From Flavobacteriales bacterium (GTDB lineage: Bacteria; Bacteroidota; Bacteroidia; UBA10329): DNA of 64,000 nucleotides. The notes beneath the pieces are model-generated. The model was not told the DNA's origin, did no database searches, and saw only the letters and a program-made list of their open reading frames with translations. The position numbers and the translations under genes are program-made. The stretch lies in NCBI GenBank assembly GCA_020635495.1, contig JACJZQ010000007.1:110432-174431 (forward strand), in the 5' to 3' direction. Positions 44,285-51,637 of the stretch are shown here, one piece after another. Every line of letters begins with the position of its first letter. Position 1 is the first letter of the stretch.

Positions 44285-44414
44285 AGATTGCCGCGCCTTC
44301 GGCTCGCAATGACGGTGGCAAGTGGCGCGCGTTAGGGATTGTAGCGGATACCCCGCAGCGAAGGGAGGAGTATGAGCGAAAAGCCCGACCCGCTTCAGGC
44401 GGGGAACGCCCAAA
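44285..44414. repeat. composite dispersed repeat, inverted copy 2
   Basis: Module C' (44285-44314, reverse of CGTCATTGCGA...GGCAATCT) and module B' (44326-44414, reverse of TTTGGGCGTTCCCC ... GCGGGTCGGGCTTT ... CAATCCCTAACGCG) correspond in order and opposite orientation to copy 1 at 42689-42804. The 14-base words are identical between copies while the spacers differ. Confidence 0.72.
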
Positions 44415-44707
44415 CCGTTAAAAAACGTAAACGGTGAACAATAACCATCCGCGGGTTGTCGTTTTACAAGCAAACCCTGTGCAATGGTACTCGCGTATGT
44501 CATCTTCTCTGCTGCCCTTTGTGCCTTGGCAATAGACGTGGCTACTACGGATTAACGCTTTTGCGGGCGTACGGTCGTACGCCCCTACTGGTCGCTTTTC
44601 ACTGGTCGCTGGTCGCTTAAAACTCTTTCATCAGTTTTCAACATAGGCCGTTCAAAGGGCTCAAAAACCTAACTTCGGGCTGTCTTAATAAGCTAAGTCA
44701 ACCTTTC
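44415..44707. other. gene-free stretch upstream of dnaE
   Basis: No coding potential is evident. It holds a perfect 9-bp palindrome with a 2-base loop (GGGCGTACG-GT-CGTACGCCC, 44565-44584), followed by three ACTGGTCGC/TGGTCGC words. A TAACTTCG at 44670-44677 (one mismatch to TAnnTTTG) could be the dnaE promoter. Confidence 0.5.
44565..44584. repeat. REP-like palindrome
   Basis: GGGCGTACG / CGTACGCCC arms with a GT loop, next to TGGTCGCT repeats. No T run follows, so it is more like a dispersed palindromic repeat than a terminator. Confidence 0.5.
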
Positions 44708-45364
44708 ATGTATCTGATCTACGACACGGAGACCACTGGTCTGCCGAAGGACTACAACGCCCCCATAACTGACGCGGAAAATTGGCCGCGTTTGGTGCAG
44801 TTGGCGTGGCAGTTGCATGCCAAGGACGGCTCGCTGATAGAGGCGCAGAACTTCATTGTGAAGCCCGATGGGTTCGACATTCCGTTCAACTCGGAGCAGG
44901 TTCACGGCATTTCTACCAAAAAGGCGCTGGAAGAAGGTATTCCGCTTCAGGAAGCGTTGGACCGTTTTACCGAAGTGTTGGGCAAGTCGCAGATCGTTGC
45001 GGGGCACAACATCGAGTTCGACATCAACATTATGGGTGCGGAGTACATGCGCATGGGCGATTCGGCCCCGATCATGGACCTGCCTTCCATCGACACCAAA
45101 GATGAATCGACCGAGTTCTGCGCCATTCCAGGTGGTCGTGGCGGTCAGTTCAAATGGCCAAAACTCACCGAACTGCACGTAAAGCTTTCGGAGAGGCGTT
45201 TGATGAAGCGCACAACGCTGCCGCAGACGTGGCAGCTACCGCCCGTTGTTTCCTCGAACTCATCCGCATCGGGGTCATCACCTCCCAAAAGCGGGATTGT
45301 CTGCGGAGGAATTCCAGACGTACAAGGAGGTCAACCCTACTCCGTTCGAAACGGAAGACATTGA
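44708..45364 (+). CDS. dnaE: dnaE fragment: DEDDh 3'-5' exonuclease domain
   Basis: First open piece of the broken dnaE. Residues 1-160 form the proofreading exonuclease: Exo I YDTETTG, Exo II VAGHNIEFDINIMG and metal-binding Asp residues downstream (DLPSIDT). The genuine sequence ends at about residue 160 (KLTELHVKL). The following ~58 residues to 45364 are out of frame because one T appears missing at 45184; the true continuation FGEAFDEAHNAAADVAATA, which includes the Exo III His-x4-Asp, is one frame away. Confidence 0.7.
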   Translation: MYLIYDTETTGLPKDYNAPITDAENWPRLVQLAWQLHAKDGSLIEAQNFIVKPDGFDIPFNSEQVHGISTKKALEEGIPLQEALDRFTEVLGKSQIVAGHNIEFDINIMGAEYMRMGDSAPIMDLPSIDTKDESTEFCAIPGGRGGQFKWPKLTELHVKLSERRLMKRTTLPQTWQLPPVVSSNSSASGSSPPKSGIVCGGIPDVQGGQPYSVRNGRH

Positions 45365-45689
45365 AATTGAAGCGCAGGTGGCGGCTTCCAAAAAGAAGCG
45401 CGACACGACTTCTTCCGATGCTGCGACTTCGGCCAAGGCCGTGAAGCACGATTTTGCGCACCTGCATTGCCATTCGCAGTTCAGCGTGTTGCAGGCCACC
45501 ATTCAGATCGAGAATCTGGTGAACCGCGCGGTGGAGTTCGGCATGCCAGCCGTGGCGCTGACAGACCACGCCAACATGTTCGGCACCTTCCATTTTGTGA
45601 TGGAAGTGGAAAACGCCAATCGCGAGATTGCGGCACACAACGAGAAGATCGCATCGGGCGAAGCCCAAGGCCAACCAAAACGCCACTGA
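45246..45689 (+). CDS. dnaE: dnaE fragment: linker and PHP domain
   Basis: Second useful piece of the broken dnaE. True sequence runs from about 45290 (KAGLSAEEFQTYKEVNPTPF) to 45680. It contains the start of the PHP domain with HLHCHSQFSVLQATIQIE and VALTDHANMFGTFHFVMEVE, the metal-binding His and Asp residues of DnaE. It then shifts frame in AACCAAAACGCC, after which TPLKGIVGCEFYVTDD continues in the next frame. Confidence 0.6.
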   Translation: MFPRTHPHRGHHLPKAGLSAEEFQTYKEVNPTPFETEDIEIEAQVAASKKKRDTTSSDAATSAKAVKHDFAHLHCHSQFSVLQATIQIENLVNRAVEFGMPAVALTDHANMFGTFHFVMEVENANREIAAHNEKIASGEAQGQPKRH

Positions 45690-46552
45690 AAGGAATTGTG
45701 GGTTGCGAGTTTTACGTGACCGATGACCTCAGAGACAGAACCAAGCAGAACAATGGTTTCCAAACGGTGCTGCTGGCCAAGAACAAGGCAGGTTATCACA
45801 ACCTCGCGAAGCTGAGTTCCATCTCGTTCGCAGAAGGTTTCTACTACGTTCCACGTATCGACAAGGAAGTTCTGCTGCAGTACAAGGAGAACCTGATCGT
45901 TTCCACGGGCGGCCCAGGTGGCGAAGTGCCTTACCTCATCCTCAACGTGGGCGAAAAGCAGGCCGAGGAAACGTTCCTGTGGTACAAGAGCATTTCGGGG
46001 AAGACTTTTATGTGGAGCTGATCGACCACGGTCAGCCGGGCGAAAAGCGGTAAATGAAACGCTGCTGGAGTTCGCCAAGAAGCACAACGTCAAGTATTTC
46101 CCGAGCAATAACGTTTACTACCTCAACCAGAAGGATCGAGCGCGCACGACATTCTGCTTTGCCTGAAGGAAGGGTGAAGATCGATGAAGAATCGCGCGGA
46201 CGGGATTACATCAAACGCCTTTTCCGAACGACCAGTTCTACTTCAAGTCTCAGGATGAGATGAAGAAGATCTTTGCGCATGTGCCTGAGGCGTTTGAGAC
46301 CATCGGTGAGATTGTGGATAAGATCGAGCCGTTCAAACTGAAGCAGGATGTGTTGCTTCCTGTGTTCAACATTCCGCAGAATTCGTTGACCCTGAGGATG
46401 CTAAAGATGGTGGCAAACGCGGTGAGAACGCATACCTCCGTCACCTAACTATATAGGTGCTGAAAGCGTTACGGAGAAGTAACCGATGAGATCCGCGAGC
46501 GATTGGATTTCGAGTTGCAGACCATTGCCAACTCGGGTTATCCGGCTACTTC

Positions 46553-47431
46553 TTGATTGTTCAGGATTTCACCTCGGAAGCAAGAAAAATGGGCGTTTCC
46601 GTTGGACCAGGTCGTGGTTCGGCTGCGGGTTCTGCCGTTGCGTATTGTATTGGAATTACGAATGTGGATCCAATCGCTTACGACCTCCTGTTTGAGCGTT
46701 TCCTGAACCCCGACCGTGTGTCGCTTCCCGATATCGACATCGACTTTGATGATGAAGGTCGCGGCAAGATCATCGATTGGGTGGTGAACAAATATGGCAA
46801 GAATCAGGTGGCGCAGATCATCACTTACGGTAGCATGGCGGCCAAGTCGGCCATCCGCGATACCGCGCGTGTGCTGAACCTGCCATTGGCCGATGCCGAC
46901 CGCATTGCGAAGCTGATCCCAGACATCAGCCTTGCGAAAATCTTCGGGCTGGATGATAAAGCCCTGAAGGAAAAACTGAATGGTGACGGTGAGCGTGTTG
47001 CGCAAGCGGAAGAACTCAAAAAGCTTTCGGAAGGAAGAGACGAGATCGCGCTGACCATCAACGAGGCACGCGTGCTCGAAGGTTCTATCCGAAACACGGG
47101 CATTCACGCATGTGGCGTTATCATCACGCCCGATGACATCACCAATCACATTCCCGTTACCACCGCCAAGGATTCTGACCTCGCGGTAACGCAGTTCGAC
47201 AACAGCGTGGTGGAATCGGCAGGAATGCTGAAGATGGACTTCCTCGGGCTGAAAACGCTGTCCATTATTAAGGATGCGATCAAGCTGGTGAAGATGCGTC
47301 ACAACATCGACATCGACCCCGATGAGATTCCGCTTGACGACCCGAAAACGTACGAGCTTTATCAGAAAGGACAGACCAACGGAACGTTCCAGTTCGAGTC
47401 GCCTGGATGCAGAAGCACCTGCGCGCGCTGA
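46553..47431 (+). CDS. dnaE: dnaE fragment: palm domain with catalytic aspartates
   Basis: The longest clean central piece, 292 residues. It contains GVSVGPGRGSAAGSAVAYCI, the catalytic PDIDIDFDDEGRGKIIDWV and KSAIRDTARVLNLPLADADR. The C-family active-site Asp residues are intact. Upstream coding sequence (IVQDFTSEARK and before) continues into other frames at 46540. The 3' end shifts at 47401 where one G appears missing (FQFES-AWMQKHLRALK). Confidence 0.7.
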   Translation: MIVQDFTSEARKMGVSVGPGRGSAAGSAVAYCIGITNVDPIAYDLLFERFLNPDRVSLPDIDIDFDDEGRGKIIDWVVNKYGKNQVAQIITYGSMAAKSAIRDTARVLNLPLADADRIAKLIPDISLAKIFGLDDKALKEKLNGDGERVAQAEELKKLSEGRDEIALTINEARVLEGSIRNTGIHACGVIITPDDITNHIPVTTAKDSDLAVTQFDNSVVESAGMLKMDFLGLKTLSIIKDAIKLVKMRHNIDIDPDEIPLDDPKTYELYQKGQTNGTFQFESPGCRSTCAR

Positions 47432-49059
47432 AACCCGACAAGTTTGCCGACCTCATTGCGATGAACGCGCTCTATCGCCCAGGGCCGCTGAAGTACATCC
47501 CGAACTTCATCAAGCGGAAGCATGGCGAAGAGGAGATTACGTACGATCTGCCCGAAATGGAGGAATACTTGGCCGAGACGTACGGAATTTCGGTCTATCA
47601 GGAGCAGGTGATGTTGCTCTCGCAGAAACTGGCGGGCTTCTCCAAAGGTGATGCGGACGTGCTGCGGAAAGCGATGGGTAAGAAGATCTTCGCCCTGCTG
47701 CAAAAGCTGAAACCGCAGTTCTTGGAAGGCTGCGCCAAGAACGGCCACGACACCAAAATTGCTGAGAAGATCTGGGCCGACTGGGAGGAATTCGCGGCCT
47801 ACGCGTTCAATAAATCGCACTCCACGTGCTACTCGGTGGTGGCGTTCCACACGGGTTACCTCAAGGCGAATTACCCTGCCGAGTACATGGCTTCGGTGAT
47901 GACGCACAACATGAACGACATCAAAAAGGTGACGTTCTTCATGGACGAGTGCCGCAGAATGGGAATTCCTGTTCTGGGGCCAGATGTGAACGAATCACAG
48001 TTCAAGTTTGCGGTGAACGACAAAGGTGAAATCCGCTTTGGGTTGGGAGCCATCAAAGGTGTTGGCGAAGGTGCGGTTGAGGCCATCATCAACGAACGGA
48101 CGGAGAACGGAAACTTCACTTCCATTTTCGACCTCACAAAACGAATCGATCTTCGCGCAGCAAACCGAAAATGCATGGAAAGCTTGGCTGTTGCCGGGGC
48201 TTTCGATGGATTTGAGAACAGCCATCGTGGCCAGTATTTCTTCGATGATGGAACCGGAACGTTCTTGGAAAAAGCCATCAAATTCGGAGCAAGCGCGCAA
48301 TCGGCTGAGAACAGCGCGCAGGTTTCACTCTTTGGAGAAGCATCCAATGTTCAGCTTCCGGAACCCGTTCCGCCTAAGTGTGAAAAGTGGGGCAACATTC
48401 AAGCGTTGAAAGCTGAAAAGGAAGTGGTTGGCGTTTACATTTCAGGCCATCCACTGGATGATTTTGAACTCGTGATGGAGCGTTTCTGCAACATCGACCT
48501 TGCCTCTCTTCAAACCGAAGAGGCCAAGAAAAGCCCAGGCGAATACAAGTTTGCGGGCGTCATCTCATCGGTGCAGCATCGCATGAGCAAACAGAACAAT
48601 CCGTACGGGATTTTCGAGATCGAGGACAAACAGGGTTCGATGGAATTCCGCTTGTTCGGTGAGGATTACACCAAGTTCCGTCAGTACCTCGACATGGAAT
48701 TCTTCCTCTACGTACGTGGCGTTTGGAAGGAAAGACGCTGGGGCGGCAATCAGGCTGATGGTGTTCCTCCTGAAAAGGAATTCAAAATCAACAGCATGGA
48801 GTTGCTGAATGAAGTGCTGGAGAAGAAAACCAACAGTATTACTATCACCGTTCCCCTCAATGAGGTTAGACCTGAAAACATTTCCGACCTCAAGGCGTTC
48901 TTAGAAGAGCATCCGGGAAGCTGCAAGGTGAATATGCGCGTGATGGGAATGAATGGGCTTAGCGTAGACATGCATTCGAAAACCATGAGGGTTAAACCTG
49001 AGCAACGCCTCATTTACGATATCAAGGATAAGTTAGGTCTGGAGGTCAGGTTGAAATGA
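47407..49059 (+). CDS. dnaE: dnaE fragment: fingers, HhH and OB C-terminal half
   Basis: The intact 3' part, 550 residues and in frame to the TGA at 49059. It begins in the fingers (MQKHLRALKPDKFADLIAMN, ALYRPGPLKYIPNFIKRKHG), passes the NKSHSTCYSVVAFHTGYLKA block and the helix-hairpin-helix region (GEIRFGLGAIKGVGEGAVEA). It ends with the OB fold (KFAGVISSVQHRMSKQNNPYG). No lesion is visible after 47401. Confidence 0.8.
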   Translation: MQKHLRALKPDKFADLIAMNALYRPGPLKYIPNFIKRKHGEEEITYDLPEMEEYLAETYGISVYQEQVMLLSQKLAGFSKGDADVLRKAMGKKIFALLQKLKPQFLEGCAKNGHDTKIAEKIWADWEEFAAYAFNKSHSTCYSVVAFHTGYLKANYPAEYMASVMTHNMNDIKKVTFFMDECRRMGIPVLGPDVNESQFKFAVNDKGEIRFGLGAIKGVGEGAVEAIINERTENGNFTSIFDLTKRIDLRAANRKCMESLAVAGAFDGFENSHRGQYFFDDGTGTFLEKAIKFGASAQSAENSAQVSLFGEASNVQLPEPVPPKCEKWGNIQALKAEKEVVGVYISGHPLDDFELVMERFCNIDLASLQTEEAKKSPGEYKFAGVISSVQHRMSKQNNPYGIFEIEDKQGSMEFRLFGEDYTKFRQYLDMEFFLYVRGVWKERRWGGNQADGVPPEKEFKINSMELLNEVLEKKTNSITITVPLNEVRPENISDLKAFLEEHPGSCKVNMRVMGMNGLSVDMHSKTMRVKPEQRLIYDIKDKLGLEVRLK

Positions 49060-49096
49060 ATGTCGCAGATACGATAGAGCCACATAGCGGATTTTA

Positions 49097-49104
49097 TACT
49101 TTTG
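49097..49104 (+). promoter_or_regulatory. promoter of trxA
   Basis: TACTTTTG matches TAnnTTTG and is followed by GCACACC. It lies 36 bases before the trxA ATG. A -33 TTG at the usual spacing is not clear. Confidence 0.5.
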
Positions 49105-49139
49105 GCACACCGGATTCAACAAACAGAAAATAGAAAACA

Positions 49140-49457
49140 ATGGCATTAGAATTAACAGACGCGAACTTTGAAGAGCTTGTAGAGAAATCTGACAAGCCGG
49201 TATTGGTAGATTTTTGGGCAGTTTGGTGCGGACCATGCAGAATGGTTGGCCCTATCGTAGAAGAACTTTCCAGCGATTATGATGGAAAGGCTGTGGTTGG
49301 CAAAGTAGATGTTGACAATAACCCAGGGGTTGCCGCCAAATTCGGAATCAGGAATATTCCTACCATTCTATTCTTTAAGAACGGAGAAGTGGTTGATAAG
49401 CAGGTTGGTGCCGCACCGAAGCAAACATTTTCAGCAAAGCTGGATGCTTTGATGTAA
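49140..49457 (+). CDS. trxA: thioredoxin
   Basis: A small cytoplasmic dithiol oxidoreductase reducing protein disulfides, itself reduced by thioredoxin reductase. It is 105 residues with the active site WCGPC at 29-33 (FWAVWCGPCRMVGPIVEEL), the cis-Pro loop RNIPTILFFKNGEVV and a Gly-rich end. It has its own promoter and terminator, so it is monocistronic. Confidence 0.96.
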   Translation: MALELTDANFEELVEKSDKPVLVDFWAVWCGPCRMVGPIVEELSSDYDGKAVVGKVDVDNNPGVAAKFGIRNIPTILFFKNGEVVDKQVGAAPKQTFSAKLDALM

Positions 49458-49478
49458 GCGCACAATAACTCATTAAGG

Positions 49479-49535
49479 CTGCCGTCCTGTACTTCTTCGC
49501 ATTTGCGATATTTGAGGTAGGACGGCAGTTTCATT
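49479..49535 (+). terminator. intrinsic terminator after trxA
   Basis: A 10-bp stem CTGCCGTCCT / AGGACGGCAG encloses a 30-base loop that contains its own small hairpin (TCGCA / TGCGA). TTTCATTTTC follows. The next ATG is at 49540, directly behind it. Confidence 0.7.
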
Positions 49536-49539
49536 TTCT

Positions 49540-50478
49540 ATGAACAGTATATCGATACATAGTCAACGTGTAAAGCAGTTCAGCAAGCTGGAACTGATTG
49601 CTAAGCAGGTGGTGGAAGGATTCATCACTGGCTTGCACAAAAGCCCGTTCCATGGATTTTCAGTTGAGTTTGCTGAACATCGACTTTATAACACAGGAGA
49701 ATCGACCAGACATATTGACTGGAAACTCTACGCTCGCAGCGAGAAGCTGTTCGTGAAAAGGTATGAGGAAGAGACCAATCTGAGATGTCAGATCGTGATA
49801 GACACTTCCTCATCCATGCAGTTTCCGCTGACGGATAATTCAAATCCTGATGGAGTGAACAAGATCGGTTTCAGCACCTATGCGGCTGCGTCTCTCATTC
49901 ATTTGCTGAAAAAGCAGCGAGACGCTTTCGGTCTTTCCCTTTTCGCAGACACGGTAGAAGTTCACACGGATTGTCGGTCAACAACCACGCATTCCAAGTT
50001 GATCTTCAATGAACTTGAGGATTTGTTGAACCCGCCAAAACAGGCAAACAAGAAAAGTTCAGGAGCAAAAGCTCTTCATGAAATAGCCGACAAGATCAAA
50101 AGACGATCTCTTGTGGTACTGTTCAGCGATATGATAGAAAACTCTGAACGCAGCCAAGATGACCTATGGAGGGCGCTTCAACATTTAAAGCACAACAAGC
50201 ATGAGGTCATTCTTTTTCATGTAGCGGACAAAAAGAAGGAACTGGATTTCGATTTCGAGAACCGCCCTTACCGCTTTGTCGATATGGAAACTGGAGAAGA
50301 GCTGAAGTTGAATCCGTTGGAGGTTCGTGAAGCTTACCAGAAGTCAATGCAGAAATTTGAGCATGATCTGAAACTCAAATGTGGTCAATACAGTATCGAT
50401 CTGGTTGAAGTAGACATTTCCGAAGGATTTGAACAAGTGCTTCTGCCCTACCTACTAAAACGGAAAAAGCTTTTTTGA
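49540..50478 (+). CDS. DUF58 domain protein
   Basis: DUF58 proteins are vWA-like and usually act with a MoxR AAA ATPase in envelope or metal-insertion processes. The 312-residue protein has the DUF58 hallmark GESTRHIDWKLYARSEKLFV with RYEEETNLRCQIVIDTSSSM, a MIDAS-like DTSSS. It also has LVVLFSDMIENSE later. There is no signal peptide. No MoxR gene is upstream; instead trxA and its terminator precede it. The following exported protein starts one base inside its stop, so the two are coupled. Confidence 0.88.
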   Translation: MNSISIHSQRVKQFSKLELIAKQVVEGFITGLHKSPFHGFSVEFAEHRLYNTGESTRHIDWKLYARSEKLFVKRYEEETNLRCQIVIDTSSSMQFPLTDNSNPDGVNKIGFSTYAAASLIHLLKKQRDAFGLSLFADTVEVHTDCRSTTTHSKLIFNELEDLLNPPKQANKKSSGAKALHEIADKIKRRSLVVLFSDMIENSERSQDDLWRALQHLKHNKHEVILFHVADKKKELDFDFENRPYRFVDMETGEELKLNPLEVREAYQKSMQKFEHDLKLKCGQYSIDLVEVDISEGFEQVLLPYLLKRKKLF

Positions 50479-51233
50479 TGCGATTTATCTTTCTAGCCCT
50501 ACTAACAGTTCTCTGTTCTTCGTCATTTGCCGTTGATTTCACTAGCCTTTCAAGAGATGAACCTGTCTCAACCACCTATCCTGCTACTTTCAAATGTTAT
50601 GTTGATGTGGCTTTGTCTTTGAAACTGGAACAAACCAAACGGCCACTTTACCTCACCGTAACTTACATCATCGGCAACGACACGATGAATGATCAGATCA
50701 CTGCTTCTGATGACCTGAACATTGTGCTCAAGCAGCTTTTCTTGGATGACACGGAGCGACTTACGGTATCAGTGAAGTTGAACAATCAAGATACTGAAGA
50801 GGTCAGTGGTATTGAAGGTTCTTTGCGAATAGTGCGCAATCCCGACTTTAAACCAACTGACGATCAGGGAAAAACCGAGTTTCGAAGTGGTGTTTGGAAA
50901 TCAGACCAAACACCATTGTTCAGAATCGTCAACAAAGATTCCGTTCCACAGTTCTTCAGATTAAAAATCAATTTCAACGAACAGTTTGAATTTGACCGAT
51001 TCTTTTTCAAGATGAAAGTCATTAGTCCTTCAGTTGGGATTCAACTTCTTGATAAGGAAATCGTAGTCAATGAAGACAGATCGGTTTCTTCCCGTGCTCG
51101 ATCCTTCTCACTCGACATGAAAGAAATAGACATGGAAATACCTGGCACATATTATTTTCAGATAATCCCAAACATGTCGGCAGGCAGGGTAAATGGAATA
51201 GGGAAAGTTGACTACGAAATTGTTCGAGAATAA
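50478..51233 (+). CDS. exported protein of unknown function
   Basis: I do not recognise a family. The ATG at 50478-50480 overlaps the DUF58 stop (TGATG). The protein has 251 residues with a clear Sec signal peptide (MRFIFLALLTVLCSSSFA) and no lipobox Cys in the right place. The mature part is soluble and looks beta-rich with alternating charged and hydrophobic residues. There is no sorting domain, so it should be periplasmic. Coupling to the DUF58 gene suggests a shared envelope task. Confidence 0.78.
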   Translation: MRFIFLALLTVLCSSSFAVDFTSLSRDEPVSTTYPATFKCYVDVALSLKLEQTKRPLYLTVTYIIGNDTMNDQITASDDLNIVLKQLFLDDTERLTVSVKLNNQDTEEVSGIEGSLRIVRNPDFKPTDDQGKTEFRSGVWKSDQTPLFRIVNKDSVPQFFRLKINFNEQFEFDRFFFKMKVISPSVGIQLLDKEIVVNEDRSVSSRARSFSLDMKEIDMEIPGTYYFQIIPNMSAGRVNGIGKVDYEIVRE

Positions 51234-51270
51234 ATTTATTTGAGACGGTTTCAGATTTCTCAAATTAATT

Positions 51271-51278
51271 TACATTTG
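51271..51278 (+). promoter_or_regulatory. promoter of tRNA-Asp
   Basis: TACATTTG matches TAnnTTTG, is followed by CAGCCCCAA, and ends 19 bases before the tRNA. ATTTGCAGCCCCAA is shared exactly with the rpsP promoter. Confidence 0.6.
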
Positions 51279-51297
51279 CAGCCCCAATGATTACCAA

Positions 51298-51371
51298 GGT
51301 CCGGTAGTTCAGTTGGTTAGAATACCTGCCTGTCACGCAGGGGGTCGCGGGTTCGAGTCCCGTCCGGACCG
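51298..51371 (+). tRNA. tRNA-Asp (anticodon GTC)
   Basis: A complete cloverleaf of 74 bases is visible. The acceptor arms are GGTCCGG and CCGGACC with discriminator G. The anticodon stem is CCTGC / GCAGG around the loop CTGTCAC with anticodon GTC. The T arm is CGGGTTCGAGTCCCG. CCA is not encoded. The tRNA 3' end is the probable integration site for the element that begins directly behind it. Confidence 0.95.
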
Positions 51372-51395
51372 CTCAACAGAGTGTCAAATCACTAC

Positions 51396-51435
51396 AAACC
51401 CTTGTAAATCAAGCATTTACAGGGGTTTTCTTTTT
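51396..51435 (+). terminator. intrinsic terminator after tRNA-Asp
   Basis: A 14-bp stem (AAACCCTTGTAAAT / ATTTACAGGGGTTT, one wobble) with a CAAGC loop is followed by TCTTTTT. It begins 25 bases after the tRNA end. Confidence 0.8.
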
Positions 51436-51624
51436 GGTGACCACACCAAAGAATACCATCTTTTTGCAGATAATAGGTGACCTATTCGGTGACCTAATTC
51501 TGCTCCTTCCACAGGTCACCTACTTAGTGTGTAATTTCCTGAATTTCAGCGCATTAATACCCGTTTTTCTCTTGAAAATTCGGGGTCAATTCCGTATCTT
51601 CAATAGCGAAATAAGTAGGTCACC
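51436..51624. promoter_or_regulatory. cluster of five GGTNACC sites upstream of the integrase
   Basis: GGTGACC occurs at 51436, 51476 and 51488, and GGTCACC at 51514 and 51618. The second is inside a perfect 15-base palindrome AATAGGTGACCTATT (51472-51486), and the last two share AAGTAGGT flanks in opposite orientation. They may be integrase arm-type or repressor sites. This is inference from position. Confidence 0.5.
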
Positions 51625-51637
51625 AACAACTTAAATC

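Larger units (their letters stand above)
44708..49059 (+). pseudogene. dnaE: DNA polymerase III alpha subunit with N-terminal exonuclease, multiple frameshifts
   Basis: This is the replicative DNA polymerase, of the Bacteroidota form with a proofreading exonuclease fused in front (expected ~1450 residues). Across 44708-49059 all parts occur in order but in changing frames: DEDDh exonuclease (YLIYDTETTGLPKDYNAPI), PHP domain (HLHCHSQFSVL, LTDHANMFG), palm with the catalytic PDIDIDFDDEGR and GPGRGSAAGSAVAY, then fingers, helix-hairpin-helix and OB parts. Frame always steps as for a lost base, near 45184, 45290, 45680, 45985, 46048, 46140, 46170, 46215, 46380, 46453, 46465, 46540 and 47401, mostly in AAAAA, TTTT or GG runs. 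A replicative polymerase cannot be dead unless duplicated, so sequencing deletions are the likeliest cause. Confidence 0.85.

Noticed and set aside
44129..44503. 124-residue minus-strand frame starting MTYASTIAQG
   Set aside because: It runs through the dispersed repeat and is in the right frame only near its end, where the true T9SS gene starts at 44223.
45503..46108. 201-residue minus-strand frame
   Set aside because: Antisense shadow of the dnaE PHP region; the plus strand carries the conserved sequence.
46538..47302. 254-residue open frame on the minus strand
   Set aside because: It lies opposite the catalytic palm of dnaE, which has clear conserved motifs; the antisense product resembles nothing.
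44708..47400. Programmed frameshifting or an intein-like split in dnaE
   Set aside because: There are too many sites, always one base lost, in simple homopolymers, with no slippery-site structure and no intein motifs.
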